Assembly (NCBI RefSeq): GCF_004298475.1
Contig: NZ_SCRP01000029.1
Span: 1 to 64,000 of the forward strand
Source: Paraburkholderia sp.
GTDB lineage: Bacteria; Pseudomonadota; Gammaproteobacteria; Burkholderiales; Burkholderiaceae
DNA: 64,000 bases
Direction of reading: 5' to 3'
A model generated the notes under the pieces. The model saw only the letters and a list, made by a program, of their open reading frames with translations. It was not told where the DNA came from and did no database searches. A program made the translations under genes and the position numbers. Position 1 is the first letter of the stretch; the number at the start of each line of letters is the position of its first letter. Positions 1 to 10,400 of the stretch are shown in pieces.

Positions 1-38
1 GCGGATTGCCCGTGTGAAAGTAGGTAATCGTCAGGCTC
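1..38 (+). rRNA. rrf: 5S ribosomal RNA, 3' end only
   Basis: The window opens inside the 3' part of a 5S rRNA. The first bases, through the GTAGGTAATCG segment and the closing CAGGCTC, match the 3' arm of Burkholderia-type 5S rRNA as I remember it. An intrinsic terminator follows within about a dozen bases, as expected at the end of an rRNA operon. The 5' portion and the 16S/23S genes lie to the left of the window. The exact mature 3' end is estimated. Confidence 0.8.
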
Positions 39-48
39 CTTATCCAGC

Positions 49-79
49 AAAACCCCGGCCCTCAAAAGCCGGGGTTTTT
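49..79 (+). terminator. rRNA operon terminator
   Basis: A perfect 9-bp stem (51-59 with 68-76, AACCCCGGC/GCCGGGGTT) encloses an 8-base loop and ends in a run of five T. It lies directly behind the 5S end, so it is read as the rRNA operon terminator. Confidence 0.85.
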
Positions 80-182
80 GCGTTTGTGCCTTCGCTCTGG
101 AACGGGCGGGGCTGCACGGCAGCGGTCAAAGCTGTCACTCAAAGCGAACCGCTCAAAGTTAACTGTCAAAACAGCAACACGC

Positions 183-216
183 ATGCAAAAGCCGTCCCGG
201 AGGACGGCTTTTGCAT
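183..216. terminator. Perfect 15-bp inverted repeat, probable bidirectional terminator
   Basis: Arms 183-197 and 202-216 pair perfectly over 15 bp around a 4-base loop. The stem carries A and T tracts on both outer sides, so it can act in either direction. It sits between the 5S end and the stop of the leftward LysR gene, and it probably terminates that gene and backs up the rRNA terminator. Confidence 0.65.
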
Positions 217-243
217 ATTCAAACTTCGGACTACAGCAAAAAA

Positions 244-1251
244 TTAGTGTGCGGTTTCGTCGACGCCAGCCGGCGCAGCATTCAGCATCGACAAATCCCG
301 CGCTGCCCCGGTAAACCGCTCCTGTGTCAATTCTTCGAGCAGGGCCAAGTCGCGGGCGATGACCTCCGGCAGATGCGTGCGCAGGAATTCGACCCACGTC
401 TTCGTTTTGGCATCGACGAATTTACGCGACGGATAGAGCGCGTAGACGTTCGTTTTCTGCAATTTATGTTGCGGAAGCACGCGCACGAGCGACCCGTTGC
501 GCAGCCCTTCGATAGCCGCATACACCGGCAAAATGCCGATACCCATGTCTTCGCGAATCGCCACTGCAAGCGATTCCGCAATGTTCACCTGCACCGGGCC
601 GTCGACCTGCATCTCGACATTTCCATCCGCTCCCTCGAGCGTCCATTCGTGCGCCGGAAACGCCGGAGTTTTCAGAATCAGGCAGTCATGATGCGCGAGA
701 TCCGCGGGCACGCGCGGCGATCCGTGCGTCTGCACATAACCCGGTGACGCGCAAAGAATGCTGTAAGTTGTTCCCAGTTGATGCGACACCAGATCCGAGT
801 TGGGCAGCGATGAAGCCGCAACAACAGACACGTCGCTACTGCCCTCGAACAGATCGGGCATGCGTTGCGATAGCGTGAGTTCGACAGTCACTTCGGGATG
901 CAGCGCGCGATAGCGCGAAATCGCGGGCAGTACGTATTGCTGTCCGATGCTTGCGAAGCTGTGCATGCGCAGCGTGCCAGCAGGCCGTTCGCGTGCGCAA
1001 CTTGCTTCTTCTTCGGCGCTGTCGACATCGGAGAGGATATGCAGACAACGTTCGAGATACCGTTCACCGGCGGGTGTCAGCGCGAGCCGACGCGTCGAAC
1101 GATTAAGCAGACGGGTGCGCAAATGCGCCTCCAGTTCCGACACGGCGCGCGACATGGCGCCAGTCGTGGAGTCGAGCGACTGAGCCGCCGCGGTGAAGCT
1201 ACCAGCTTCGACGACGCGGACGAATACCCGCATGTTTTGTAGCGTATCCAT
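244..1251 (-). CDS. LysR-family transcriptional regulator
   Basis: This 335-residue protein has a LysR winged helix-turn-helix in the first ~60 residues (MRVFVRVVEAGSFTAAAQSL, then a recognition region with SRAVSELE) followed by a periplasmic-binding-protein-like effector domain. Length is normal for the family. It is divergent from the FUSC-type exporter gene at 1442, with 190 bp between the two starts. LysR/exporter pairs of this kind often respond to an aromatic acid substrate of the exporter; the effector here cannot be read from sequence. Residues 1-10 contain a second Met (MRVF), so the start may lie 6 codons later. Confidence 0.9.
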   Translation of the reverse strand: MDTLQNMRVFVRVVEAGSFTAAAQSLDSTTGAMSRAVSELEAHLRTRLLNRSTRRLALTPAGERYLERCLHILSDVDSAEEEASCARERPAGTLRMHSFASIGQQYVLPAISRYRALHPEVTVELTLSQRMPDLFEGSSDVSVVAASSLPNSDLVSHQLGTTYSILCASPGYVQTHGSPRVPADLAHHDCLILKTPAFPAHEWTLEGADGNVEMQVDGPVQVNIAESLAVAIREDMGIGILPVYAAIEGLRNGSLVRVLPQHKLQKTNVYALYPSRKFVDAKTKTWVEFLRTHLPEVIARDLALLEELTQERFTGAARDLSMLNAAPAGVDETAH

Positions 1252-1441
1252 CAGACCTTCTAGTTTGGAACAGAAACGATATTGTCACGCCGCGCACGAC
1301 TCAGCATTGTTGAGTGATCTGGAACGGACGTTCTTCATCCGTCACGTTAATGCGCCCTAATGTCGCGCCTACAATCGGCGCCTCGGTCCCTGCGTTCGCA
1401 GGCGACGTCCTTAATGACAGCTCAAACGAAGTGCAATTCCC

Positions 1442-3631
1442 ATGACCCGCCCGCATGCGATACATCGCGCGATCGACATGCGTCGGCGTGCCTACGCGAT
1501 CTGGCGTGCAGCAAGGCGTGCATTGCGCGACTGGAATTCCATCGAAGGGGCGATATGGCTGCATCTGCTGAAGACTGTCACGGCGGGCCTGCTCGCGATG
1601 GGCATTGCGATGTTGCTCGACTTGCCGCAACCGCGCATTGCAATGACCACGGTGTTCGTGTTGATGCAGCCGCTCTCGGGCATGGTGTTCGCGAAGAGCG
1701 TGTACCGGATCGTCGGGACTGTCGTCGGAATGATCGCGGCAATTGTGCTCGGGTCCGTGTTTGTGCAGCAACCGGAGCTTTACATCGTCGGCATGACGCT
1801 TTGGGTGGCCGCCTGTACGGCAGCGGCCATGAGGAATCGGCATTTTCGTTGGTACGGTTTTGTGCTCGCGGGCTACACTGCGGCGCTGATCGGCATTCCG
1901 CTCGTCATGCAGCCCAACGGGCTTTTTCTTGCCGCACTCGGACGTGGCGCGGAAGTTGCAGTCGGCATCCTGTGTTCGGGGATGGTCAGCGCTGTGATCG
2001 TGCCCCAGCAGACCGGCTCGCTGCTTGAGCGAACGTTGCGTGCGCGGCATCGCAATTTTACTGCGTTTGCTTCAAGCGTGCTGACGGGCGCGCTGGAGCG
2101 CAGCGCATTCGAAGGCCGCTTTGCAGGTCTTGTCGACGATGTCGTCGGTTTCGAGGCAACGCGTGCATTCTCGTTTTTCGAAGACCCGGTGATGCGCTCG
2201 CGCAGTCAACTGCTCGCGCGGCTCAACAGCGAATTCATGGATGCGTGCGCACGTCTGCACGCGCTGCGCCAGCTGCTCAAGCGCGTGCAGCGCAGCGAAA
2301 TCGTGACTGCGCCGCTCGTGCCGTATTTCCGCGAGCTTGCAGCGCTGCTCGCACAGAGCCAGCGTGTCGGCGAGAGCGATCGTGCCTGGGCGCTGCGCCT
2401 CGCCGATACGCTGGAAGCCTGGCAGAGCACGTTGCCGCGCCATGTTCGTGAAGCGCGGCAACCACTCGAAACGGCGTCGCGGGAAGCGTTGCAGGACTTC
2501 GATACCTCGTCAGAACTGGTGTATCGCTTCACGACCGAGATCGTTCGTTACAGCCGCACTTATGCCTCGGTCACGCAGCCCGGGCTCGCGCAGGAGACGC
2601 GCGCGACGCGCTATGTGCCGCGCACGAGCTGGTATGTCGTGGGCTTCACGTTCGTGCGCACGGCGGTCGTGGTGGCGGCGTGCGGCTGGTTCTGGGTGCA
2701 GACCGACTGGCCCAGCGGGGGCATGGCGATGATTGCTGCGGCGCTCACTTGCGCACTCACGTCGTCGGCATCGAATGCCACGCGCATGGCCGTGCAGATG
2801 GCGGCAGGCGCCGCCTGTGCCACCATCGTCGGTTATCTCTTCATCTGTCACGTGTACTCCAACGTCGACGGCTTTCCTCTGCTTTGCGCAACGCTCGCAC
2901 CTGTGCTCGCGATCGGGGCATTCCTGGCGACGCGGCCGCGTATTGCAGGCTATGGCGTGGGCTTTACCGTTTTCTTCTGCCTACTTGCGGGACCGGACAA
3001 CGTGATCGCGTACACGCCCGATCTGCTGATCAACAACGGCATGGCGATCGTCGCGGCGATGCTGCTCGCGGCGCTCGCGTTCGCAGTCGTGTTCCCGCCG
3101 CAGATGAAATGGCTGATCGCGCGCATGTGTGGCGAACTGCGCGGTCAGGTCGTGATCGCGTGCAGCGACGAGCTGCCTGGACTCGGCGAGCGATTTCAGT
3201 CGGGCACGCATGATCTGATGCACCAGCTTCGTCTCGTGTTGAGCGGGCGGAAACGTGAGCATCGGCGTGCGTTGCGCTGGATGCTGGTCACGCTCGAAGT
3301 CGGGCATGCGATGGTCGATCTGCGTCGTGAGGCTCACGCCGCAAGCTGGCTGTCCGATCTCGACGCCCGATGGGGACAGTCCCTCGCGCGCGTGCAAACG
3401 GCCATTGCGCGGCTTTTCGACGATCCGGGTCCGCAGATGGTTGCGCGTGCACTTATATCGGTTCGTGCGGCGACATGGGTCGCCCAGGAGGCACTCGGCG
3501 CAGTCGCTCATACACGGGATCGCCGCCACGACGCGCAGCGGCTCCTGAGCCATCTCCATTTCATCCGCAGTGCTTTGCTCGATCGCGATGAGCCGCTCGG
3601 CACGCTCTCGCACGAGAAACGCCGCCGCTAA
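1442..3631 (+). CDS. FUSC-family (aromatic acid/fusaric acid) efflux protein
   Basis: This 729-residue inner-membrane protein has two blocks of hydrophobic helices: about residues 40-190 (HLLKTVTAGLLAMGIAMLL and following) and about 390-540. They are separated by a long soluble region, which is the arrangement of FUSC/AaeB-type exporters. These proteins export weak aromatic acids, often with a small adaptor partner; no adaptor gene is adjacent here. A Met at residue 13 is an alternative start. The divergent LysR gene is its likely regulator. Substrate is unknown. Confidence 0.85.
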   Translation: MTRPHAIHRAIDMRRRAYAIWRAARRALRDWNSIEGAIWLHLLKTVTAGLLAMGIAMLLDLPQPRIAMTTVFVLMQPLSGMVFAKSVYRIVGTVVGMIAAIVLGSVFVQQPELYIVGMTLWVAACTAAAMRNRHFRWYGFVLAGYTAALIGIPLVMQPNGLFLAALGRGAEVAVGILCSGMVSAVIVPQQTGSLLERTLRARHRNFTAFASSVLTGALERSAFEGRFAGLVDDVVGFEATRAFSFFEDPVMRSRSQLLARLNSEFMDACARLHALRQLLKRVQRSEIVTAPLVPYFRELAALLAQSQRVGESDRAWALRLADTLEAWQSTLPRHVREARQPLETASREALQDFDTSSELVYRFTTEIVRYSRTYASVTQPGLAQETRATRYVPRTSWYVVGFTFVRTAVVVAACGWFWVQTDWPSGGMAMIAAALTCALTSSASNATRMAVQMAAGAACATIVGYLFICHVYSNVDGFPLLCATLAPVLAIGAFLATRPRIAGYGVGFTVFFCLLAGPDNVIAYTPDLLINNGMAIVAAMLLAALAFAVVFPPQMKWLIARMCGELRGQVVIACSDELPGLGERFQSGTHDLMHQLRLVLSGRKREHRRALRWMLVTLEVGHAMVDLRREAHAASWLSDLDARWGQSLARVQTAIARLFDDPGPQMVARALISVRAATWVAQEALGAVAHTRDRRHDAQRLLSHLHFIRSALLDRDEPLGTLSHEKRRR

Positions 3632-3779
3632 TAACGGCTAAAAGGCTAATTTGACGGCTTATTTTCGATCTTTCCATTTACAGGAAAGATGCGTTTCTCC
3701 CCGGATTCTTAATCAAATCAGCTATGCGTCATATAGTCACGCAACTGCAACGCAATAGGTTTTAGTCAAGGAGGATAAA

Positions 3780-3998
3780 ATGAATATCCTGAAGTTTGCT
3801 GTTGTTGCCTGTTCGCTGTTCGCTTCCGCTGCCTATGCGCAGAACGCGGCATCGGCATCAGGCGTCCCCCAGCAGGTCGCGCAGACCGCAGCCCAGCAGG
3901 CCGTGGCGGCGCCCGCCCATCACGACGTCGCGAAGCCGGCACAGAACGATGAATGTGTCGGCCCCGCAGGCTTCTGCATCGCCTATTTCGGTAGTTGA
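3780..3998 (+). CDS. Small secreted peptide with a C-terminal two-cysteine motif
   Basis: A 72-residue product follows a strong ribosome binding site (AAGGAGGATAAA before ATG). Residues 1-20 form a clear Sec signal peptide ending in AYA, so the mature part would start at Gln21. The middle is Ala/Gln-rich and probably disordered. The tail ECVGPAGFCIAYFGS has Cys59 and Cys66, which could form a small disulfide loop after export. I recall similar short Burkholderia proteins ending in a CVGP..FC..YFGS pattern, but I cannot verify that here. Function is unknown. It sits alone between the FUSC gene and the CoA-transferase. Confidence 0.75.
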   Translation: MNILKFAVVACSLFASAAYAQNAASASGVPQQVAQTAAQQAVAAPAHHDVAKPAQNDECVGPAGFCIAYFGS

Positions 3999-4161
3999 TA
4001 TTGACGGCACGCTGTCCGTGAGGGGTGGCGTGCCCATTATGGTGCCGCGACTCTTCAACCGGGGCTCGCGGCCCTGTGAATTGTTGTGCGCCGCTTCGAG
4101 TGCCGTCTGGGCGAGACCAGGAATATTGGCGAACCAAATAATTGGAGTGGAGACATAGAGG

Positions 4162-5688
4162 ATGTACGAAGACCGTATTCGATGTGCCGCATTGCGCGGG
4201 AAAATCACTTCGGCCGCTGAAGCGGCACAGCTTGTACGTAATGGCATGCGTGTTGGCGCAAGCGGTTTCACCCGCGCGGGCGACACGAAGGCTGTGCCGA
4301 TCGAGCTGGCTCGCCGGGCGCGCGAAGAAAAGGAACCCCTGCGCATTACGCTGATGACGGGCGCATCGCTCGGTCACGACGTCGACCGCATGTTGACCGA
4401 AGCCGGCGTGCTCGAACGCCGCCTGCCGTTCCAGGTCGACTCGACGCTGCGTAAGGCCATCAATCGCGGTGAAGTGATGTTCGTCGACCAGCATCTTTCG
4501 GAAACGGTCGAGATGCTGCGCGCCAATCTGCTCGGCAAGCTGGACCTCGCAATCATCGAGGCCGCTGCGATTACGGAAGATGGCGGTATTGTTCCCACCA
4601 CGTCGGTCGGCAATTCGGCAAGCTTTGCAATCCTTGCGGAAAAGGTGATTGTCGAAATCAACCTCGCCCAGCCGCTCGCACTCGAAGGTCTGCACGACGT
4701 CTGGATTCCGGGCCGCCGTCCGCATCGCGACCCGCTGCCGATCGTGCGTCCGCAAGACCGCGTCGGCACGCCCACGATCGACATTCCGCCCGAAAAGATC
4801 GCGGCCATCGTCATCACGGATCAGCCGGACAGCCCGTCGACCGTGCTGCCCGCCGACGATGAGACGGCGCGCATCGCCGGTCACCTCATCGATTTCCTTC
4901 AGCACGAAGTGAAGCACGGCCGCATGAATGCGCAACTACCGCCGCTGCAGGCCGGCATCGGCACGATCGCGAACGCGGTGCTGTCCGGCTTCGTGGATTC
5001 GCCGTTCGAAGCGCTCACGATGTATTCGGAAGTGCTGCAGGACTCCACGTTCGACCTCATCGATTCCGGCAAGATGGTGTTCGCATCGGGCGCGTCGATG
5101 ACGCTCTCCGCACGGCGTCAGAAACAGGTGCTGGCCGAACTCGACCGCTATCGCGACAAGCTCGTGCTGCGTCCGCAGGAAGTCAGCAACCATCCGGAAG
5201 TGATCCGCCGTCTCGGCCTGATCGCGCTGAACACCGCGCTCGAATGCGATATTTTCGGCAACGTGAATTCGACGCACGTGGGCGGCACGCACATGATGAA
5301 CGGCATCGGCGGCTCGGGCGATTTCGCGCGCAACGCATCGTGCGCGATCTTCGCGACGAAGGCCATCGCCAAGGACGGCCGCATTTCGAGCATCGTGCCG
5401 ATGGTGCCGCACGTCGACCACAACGAGCACGACGTGGACGTGATCGTGACCGAGCAGGGTCTCGCCGACCTGCGCGGTCTCGCACCGCGCGAGCGCGCCA
5501 CGCTCATCATCGAGCGCTGTGTGCATCCGCTCTATCGCGACCTGCTGCGCGACTACTACCGCGATGCGCTCAAGCACGGTGGTCAGACGCCGCACGATCT
5601 CACGAAGGCATTCGAGATGCATGTGCGCTACAACCAGACCGGTTCGATGCTGCCCGAGAGCTCGGAGCTCCTCGTGGCGAACGCATAA
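4162..5688 (+). CDS. Acetyl-CoA hydrolase/transferase family, probable succinate CoA-transferase
   Basis: This 508-residue cytoplasmic enzyme belongs to the class I CoA-transferase family of AarC/ScpC/Ach1 type. These move CoA between succinate and acetate or propionate. Visible signatures are the GIVPTTSVGNSASF block (residues 143-155), the probable catalytic Glu290 in MYSEVLQDS (compare the active Glu of AarC), and GGSGDFARNASCAIF near residue 390. The full length is typical. It stands alone, with a terminator behind it. A link to the propionate operon at 52-60 kb is possible because propionyl-CoA:succinate transfer is a known activity of this family. That link is inference. Confidence 0.88.
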   Translation: MYEDRIRCAALRGKITSAAEAAQLVRNGMRVGASGFTRAGDTKAVPIELARRAREEKEPLRITLMTGASLGHDVDRMLTEAGVLERRLPFQVDSTLRKAINRGEVMFVDQHLSETVEMLRANLLGKLDLAIIEAAAITEDGGIVPTTSVGNSASFAILAEKVIVEINLAQPLALEGLHDVWIPGRRPHRDPLPIVRPQDRVGTPTIDIPPEKIAAIVITDQPDSPSTVLPADDETARIAGHLIDFLQHEVKHGRMNAQLPPLQAGIGTIANAVLSGFVDSPFEALTMYSEVLQDSTFDLIDSGKMVFASGASMTLSARRQKQVLAELDRYRDKLVLRPQEVSNHPEVIRRLGLIALNTALECDIFGNVNSTHVGGTHMMNGIGGSGDFARNASCAIFATKAIAKDGRISSIVPMVPHVDHNEHDVDVIVTEQGLADLRGLAPRERATLIIERCVHPLYRDLLRDYYRDALKHGGQTPHDLTKAFEMHVRYNQTGSMLPESSELLVANA

Positions 5689-5702
5689 CGCCGCAATTAA
5701 CG

Positions 5703-5740
5703 TGACGAAAGCAACGTAAGCGACGAAAGCAACGTAAGCG
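5703..5740. repeat. Direct repeat, about 19 bp, two copies
   Basis: Two adjacent copies of a GACGAAAGCAACGTAAGCG unit lie between the CoA-transferase stop and its terminator. No coding role is seen. Confidence 0.7.
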
Positions 5741-5748
5741 AACAAGAA

Positions 5749-5783
5749 AAAACGGGTGTGCCGGCAACGGCACACCCGTTTTG
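5749..5783. terminator. Bidirectional intrinsic terminator
   Basis: An AACGGGTGTGCCG / CGGCACACCCGTT stem around a GCAA loop has an A tract on the left and T tract on the right. It therefore serves both the rightward CoA-transferase gene and the leftward GlsB gene that converge here. Confidence 0.85.
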
Positions 5784-5801
5784 CTTTGCGCGGCGCGCTT
5801 G

Positions 5802-6062
5802 CTAGGCGCGACGGAATAGCCGGATGACGAAGAGCAGAATCACTGCGCCCACGATGGCCGTGATGATCGAGCTGATGAATCCGCCGCCGAGCGAAATCCC
5901 GAGGATCCCTGCCAGCCAGCCGCCGATGAACGCACCGACAATCCCAACAATGATATCGACGATCAATCCAAAGCCGCCGCCCTTGACGAGCACGCCGGCG
6001 ATCCAGCCTGCGATTGCGCCGATGATGAGCCAGGCGATGATGCCGTGTTGCATGTTGAGCAC
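5802..6062 (-). CDS. GlsB/YeaQ/YmgE-family small membrane protein
   Basis: An 86-residue protein with three hydrophobic helices rich in Gly and Ile. It carries the pattern GAIAGWIAG...GGGFGLIVDIIVGIVGAFIGGWL, typical of the transglycosylase-associated/GlsB family. Members are small inner-membrane proteins often induced by general stress; the molecular role is not settled. Met4 is an alternative start. It is monocistronic and shares a bidirectional terminator with the CoA-transferase. Confidence 0.9.
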   Translation of the reverse strand: MLNMQHGIIAWLIIGAIAGWIAGVLVKGGGFGLIVDIIVGIVGAFIGGWLAGILGISLGGGFISSIITAIVGAVILLFVIRLFRRA

Positions 6063-6249
6063 TCCCTTTGTTGGCGTGAAAGGTTCACGGTGAGTTCAGC
6101 TTAGCCTACGCACGAGGGACAGGCCAGGTGATGTGGCCGGACTTGACGCTTTTTAAATAGCCGGTCTCATCGTTCGGCGATGCATGACAGCTCAGACCCG
6201 GTTCGGATGTCTGGAAATCAGATCAGACAAAAGCGCGGAATCGCAGGCG

Positions 6250-6957
6250 TCATTCCGGTGCGATTTCGGTTTCCGCGGCGGTCCAGCTTACGCCCGACAC
6301 ACCTTTTTCCATGCTGAGCCGGCTCGCGATGGCTTCGAGTTTCGCCTGGTATTTCGGATGCAGCCGCAACGTTGCCGTCACACGCAGTCGCACAGGCTCG
6401 CCGGGCAAATCTTCGCTGGTCAGGCTCTGGAAGGAGAGCGGCGTCGAATACATCGAATTGGAAAGCACGGTGCGAATATGGATTTCGTCCTCTTCGCGGC
6501 ACACCACCGTGAGCACATATTCGCGCACGAGATCGGCAGCCGAGACCGGAGTCGCGTTGATCGCGCGGCTCACCTCGCGCAGCACCGTATTGATGAGCAG
6601 TACGATGACCGTGCCCGCGAGCGCCGGGCCGTAGTGACCGGCGCCGCACAACACGCCGATCGCCGCGGCGCACCACAGCGTTGCCGCCGTGTTGATCCCC
6701 TGGATCGACCCCTTCTCGCGCATGATCACGCCGCCGCCCAGGAAGCCGACCCCCGAAACGACGTAGGCCGCGATCTGCGTAATGCCGGATGTACCGTTGC
6801 CGGTCAGCACGCCGAGCGTCACGAAGAGACACGCGCCGCTCGCCACGAGCGTGACCGTGCGCAGGCCCGCCGTGCGTTGGCGAATCTGGCGTTCCAGGCC
6901 GATGGCGACGCCGCAGGCGAACGCCGCGAAAAGGCGTAGGGTGAGTTCGAAAGTCAT
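6250..6957 (-). CDS. MgtC/SapB-family membrane protein
   Basis: About 235 residues. The N-terminal half carries membrane helices with the family block LRLFAAFACGVAIGLERQIR and AAYVVSGVGFLGGGVIMRE. The C-terminal half (LVREYVLTVV...) is a soluble ACT-like domain. MgtC proteins act in the inner membrane and are linked to low-Mg2+ adaptation, partly through the F-ATPase in other genera. I chose the Met of MTFELTLRL because the 17 codons upstream are basic and unlike family N-termini; an in-frame start at 7008 exists. The long untranslated upstream region was inspected for a Mg2+-type leader and none is obvious. Confidence 0.88.
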   Translation of the reverse strand: MTFELTLRLFAAFACGVAIGLERQIRQRTAGLRTVTLVASGACLFVTLGVLTGNGTSGITQIAAYVVSGVGFLGGGVIMREKGSIQGINTAATLWCAAAIGVLCGAGHYGPALAGTVIVLLINTVLREVSRAINATPVSAADLVREYVLTVVCREEDEIHIRTVLSNSMYSTPLSFQSLTSEDLPGEPVRLRVTATLRLHPKYQAKLEAIASRLSMEKGVSGVSWTAAETEIAPE

Positions 6958-7453
6958 CTTTCTGTCACGAGAGCGGTGGGCCGGATGCAGCGTGCGTTGC
7001 ACACCCACGGCATGCGCTGTGCGCTGCGGCCAAGGGGGCGCCGAGGATCATACGTGGTGTGGCCACGCTCGCCAAGCTGTCGGCACGGTCATTTGGAAGT
7101 CAGCATCTGGCCACGGCCTTTCCCGCATACTGAAGTTGGCCCTGTTCTGACGGACATGGCCGGTTTGGCCGGGACGTTGCGGTTGCAACGGTATCCCACG
7201 CGCGTCACACCCGGAAAATCGCCTGCATGGGCCGATTCCCGGTTGCGGCGGCGTTGCAGTGATTTGCCCGCGTATCAAGCACATTTCAGCGCTGATCGGC
7301 GCATATCAGCAGGAACATTCCCAGCCTGTCAATTTCGCCATCTTGCCGCCAGCAAAGCGCCACCGCTTTTGCCTATCATGCGGCACCGCCCGGAATGCAT
7401 CCTGGATCACCGCTCCTTACGAGGAGTCCATCAAGCCCGCCTGAAGCAGTCAC
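6958..7453. other. Intergenic region between mgtC-like and RND efflux genes
   Basis: About 500 bp that hold the upstream regions of two divergent genes. I see no convincing ORF. A GCTGAT...ATCAGC inverted repeat at about 7289-7311 could be an operator. A TATCAT hexamer lies near 7374 without a good -35. No attributable promoter could be assigned with confidence. Confidence 0.5.
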
Positions 7454-10400
7454 ATGTGGATTGTCAATCTTGCACTGAAGCGGCCATACACGTTCATCGT
7501 GATGGCCATCATGATCGTGCTGGCCACGCCGTTCGCCCTCATGTCGATGGCGACCGACGTGCTGCCGAATATCAATATCCCGGTTATCAGCATCATCTGG
7601 TCGTATACCGGCATGTCCGCGAAGGACATGGCGAACCGCGTCACCTCGGTCAACGAGCGTGGCCTCACGACCACCGTCAGTAACATCGGGCACATCGAAT
7701 CGCAGTCGCTGCCCGGCATCGCCGTTATCAAGCTGTTCCTGCAGCCGGGCGCGAATCTGCAGACCGCGCTCGCGCAAACGGTCGCCTCCGAACAGACGCA
7801 GGTCAAGCAGATGCCGCCGGGCGCCACGCCGCCGCTCGTCATCAGCTACTCGGCGTCGAGCATTCCCGTGATTCAGCTCGGCCTGTCCAGCAAGACCATG
7901 AGTGAACAGGCGCTCGCCGACATTGCGATGAACTTCTTGCGTCCGCAACTGATCACGATTCCGGGCGCACAGGTGCCGTATCCGTACGGCGGCAAGACGC
8001 GCGTGATTTCGGTCGACATCGATACGCGCGCGCTGATTGCGAAGGGCCTCACGCCCGCCGACATCGTCAATGCGGTCAATACGCAGAACCTGATCCTGCC
8101 GACCGGCACCGCGAAGATGGGGGTGAGCGAGTATCGCGTCGATACCAACGCCGCGCCGGATACGATTGCGGACCTGAACCACATTCCGGTACAGACGGTC
8201 AACGGCGCAACGACGTATCTCGGCGATGTTGCGCACGTGCGCGACGGCTTCACGCCGCAGACCAACGTCGTGCGTCAGGACGGCACGCGCGGCGTGCTGA
8301 TCTCGATCCTCAAGAGCGGCGATGCGTCCACGCTGCAAGTGGTGAACAACCTGAAGGCGCTGCTGCCGAAAGTGCGCGATACGCTGCCCGCCGACCTCAT
8401 CGTCAAGCCGCTCTTCGATCAGTCGATCTTCGTGGCCGCCGCAGTGCAGGGCGTCGTGCGCGAGGCGCTGATCGCCGCCGTGCTCACCGCTGCGATGATC
8501 CTGTTGTTTCTCGGCAACTGGCGCAGCACGCTCATCATTGCGGTGTCGATTCCGCTGTCGATTCTCTCGTCGCTGCTTGCGCTCTACGCGCTCGGCGAGA
8601 CGATCAACATCATGACGCTCGGCGGGCTCGCGCTCGCGGTCGGCATTCTCGTTGACGACGCAACCGTGACGATCGAGAACATCGAACGCCATTTCCATCT
8701 GGGCGCGGGCCTGCACGAGGGCATTCTCGAAGGCGCGGGTGAAATCGCGGTGCCCGCACTCGTTTCGACGATGTGCATCTGCATCGTGTTCGTGCCGATG
8801 TTCTTCCTTACGGGCGTTGCACGCTTCCTGTTCGTGCCGCTCGCGGAAGCGGTGGTGTTCGCGATGATCGCGTCGTACATCCTCTCGCGCACGCTTGTGC
8901 CGACGCTCGCGATGCTGCTCTTCACGCATGGCGGCCCCAATGGCGGCCCCAATGGCGGCCACGACGGCGGCCACGCGCAGCACGGCGCGCCGCGCTCGCG
9001 TCGCTCACTTTTCGCGCACATCCATCACCGGTTCAATCAAGGGTTCGAGCGCGTGCGCGCGAACTACATCGCGCTGCTGAGCTTGCTGCTCGCGCGGCGC
9101 CGCGTGTTCGGCAGCGCGTTCCTCGGCTTCTGCCTGCTCTCGCTCGTGCTGGTGTTTTTCATAGGCCGAGATTTCTTCCCGTCCGTCGATGCGGGCAACA
9201 TTCGTTTGCATATGCGCGCGCCGACCGGTTACCGCATCGAAGAAACCGCGCGTCTCGCGGACGAAGTCGAGCGGACCATCCGCGAGGTCGTGCCGCCGGA
9301 TCAGCTGGAAACGATCGTCGACAATCTCGGCTTGCCGTATAGCGGCATCAACCTTTCGTACAGCAACGCGGGGACGATGGGCACGCTCGACGGCGAAATC
9401 CAGATCGCGCTGAAGGCCGACCACAAACCGTCCAGCCTTTACATCGACAAGTTGCGCGCGCTACTGCCGCAGCGTTTCCCGGGCGTGGAGTTCTTCTTTC
9501 AACCCGCGGACATCGTCACGCAGATCCTGAACTTCGGGCAGCCTGCTGCCATCGACGTGCAGGTGGTGGGCGCAGATATCGGGCAGGACATGGCGCTCGC
9601 GAGCCGGTTGCTCAAAGCGGTGCGCCAGATGCCGGGCGCCGTCGACGCGCACATCGAACAGCGCAACGACGAACCGGCGCTGAGGCTCGAGATGGACCGC
9701 TCGCGCATGCAGCAATTGAATCTGAGCCCGCAAAACGTGGCGCAGAACGTGCTGATTTCGCTGTCCGGCAGTTCGCAGACCTCGCCTGCGTTCTGGGTGA
9801 ATCCGAAGAACGGCGTCGAGTATCCGCTCGCCGTGCAGACGCCGCAGTATCGTGAAGCCTCCGTGAGCGAGGTGATGGGCACACCGGTCGCGGCGCGCCC
9901 CAATGCGCCGCTGCAGCTCGTGAGCAACCTCGTGCGGCTGCAGCCGCACACGGGCCCGGCAATCGTCACGCACTACAACATCCGTCCTGTGATCGATCTG
10001 CTCGTGAGTGTGGAGGGCAGCGACCTCGGCACCGTGGGCTCGCGCATCGACGGCCTCATCAAGACGGCCCAGGCGAGCGCGCCGCGCGGCACGACCATCG
10101 CGATGCGCGGCCAGATCGACACGATGCGCTCGTCGTACGTCGGCCTCGGCGTGGGTATCGCGATGGCCGTCGTGCTCGTCTATCTGCTGATCGTCGTGAA
10201 CTTCCAGTCATGGGCCGACCCGCTCATCATCATCAGCGCGCTGCCTGCGGCGCTCGCCGGCATCGCGTGGATGCTGTTCATCACGGGCACGCACCTGAGC
10301 GTGCCTGCGCTGACCGGCGCGATCATGACCGTTGGCGTCGCGACGGCGAACAGTATTCTCGTCGTGTCGTTCGCGCGGCAGCGGCTGATGGCCGGTGTCA

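Noticed and set aside
164..180. LexA-like box (CTGTCAAAACAG)
   Set aside because: The half-sites are too close; the proteobacterial LexA box needs CTGT-N8-ACAG.
6958..7453. mgtC-type leader peptide or Mg2+ riboswitch
   Set aside because: No Pro-rich leader frame or matching paired elements could be supported.
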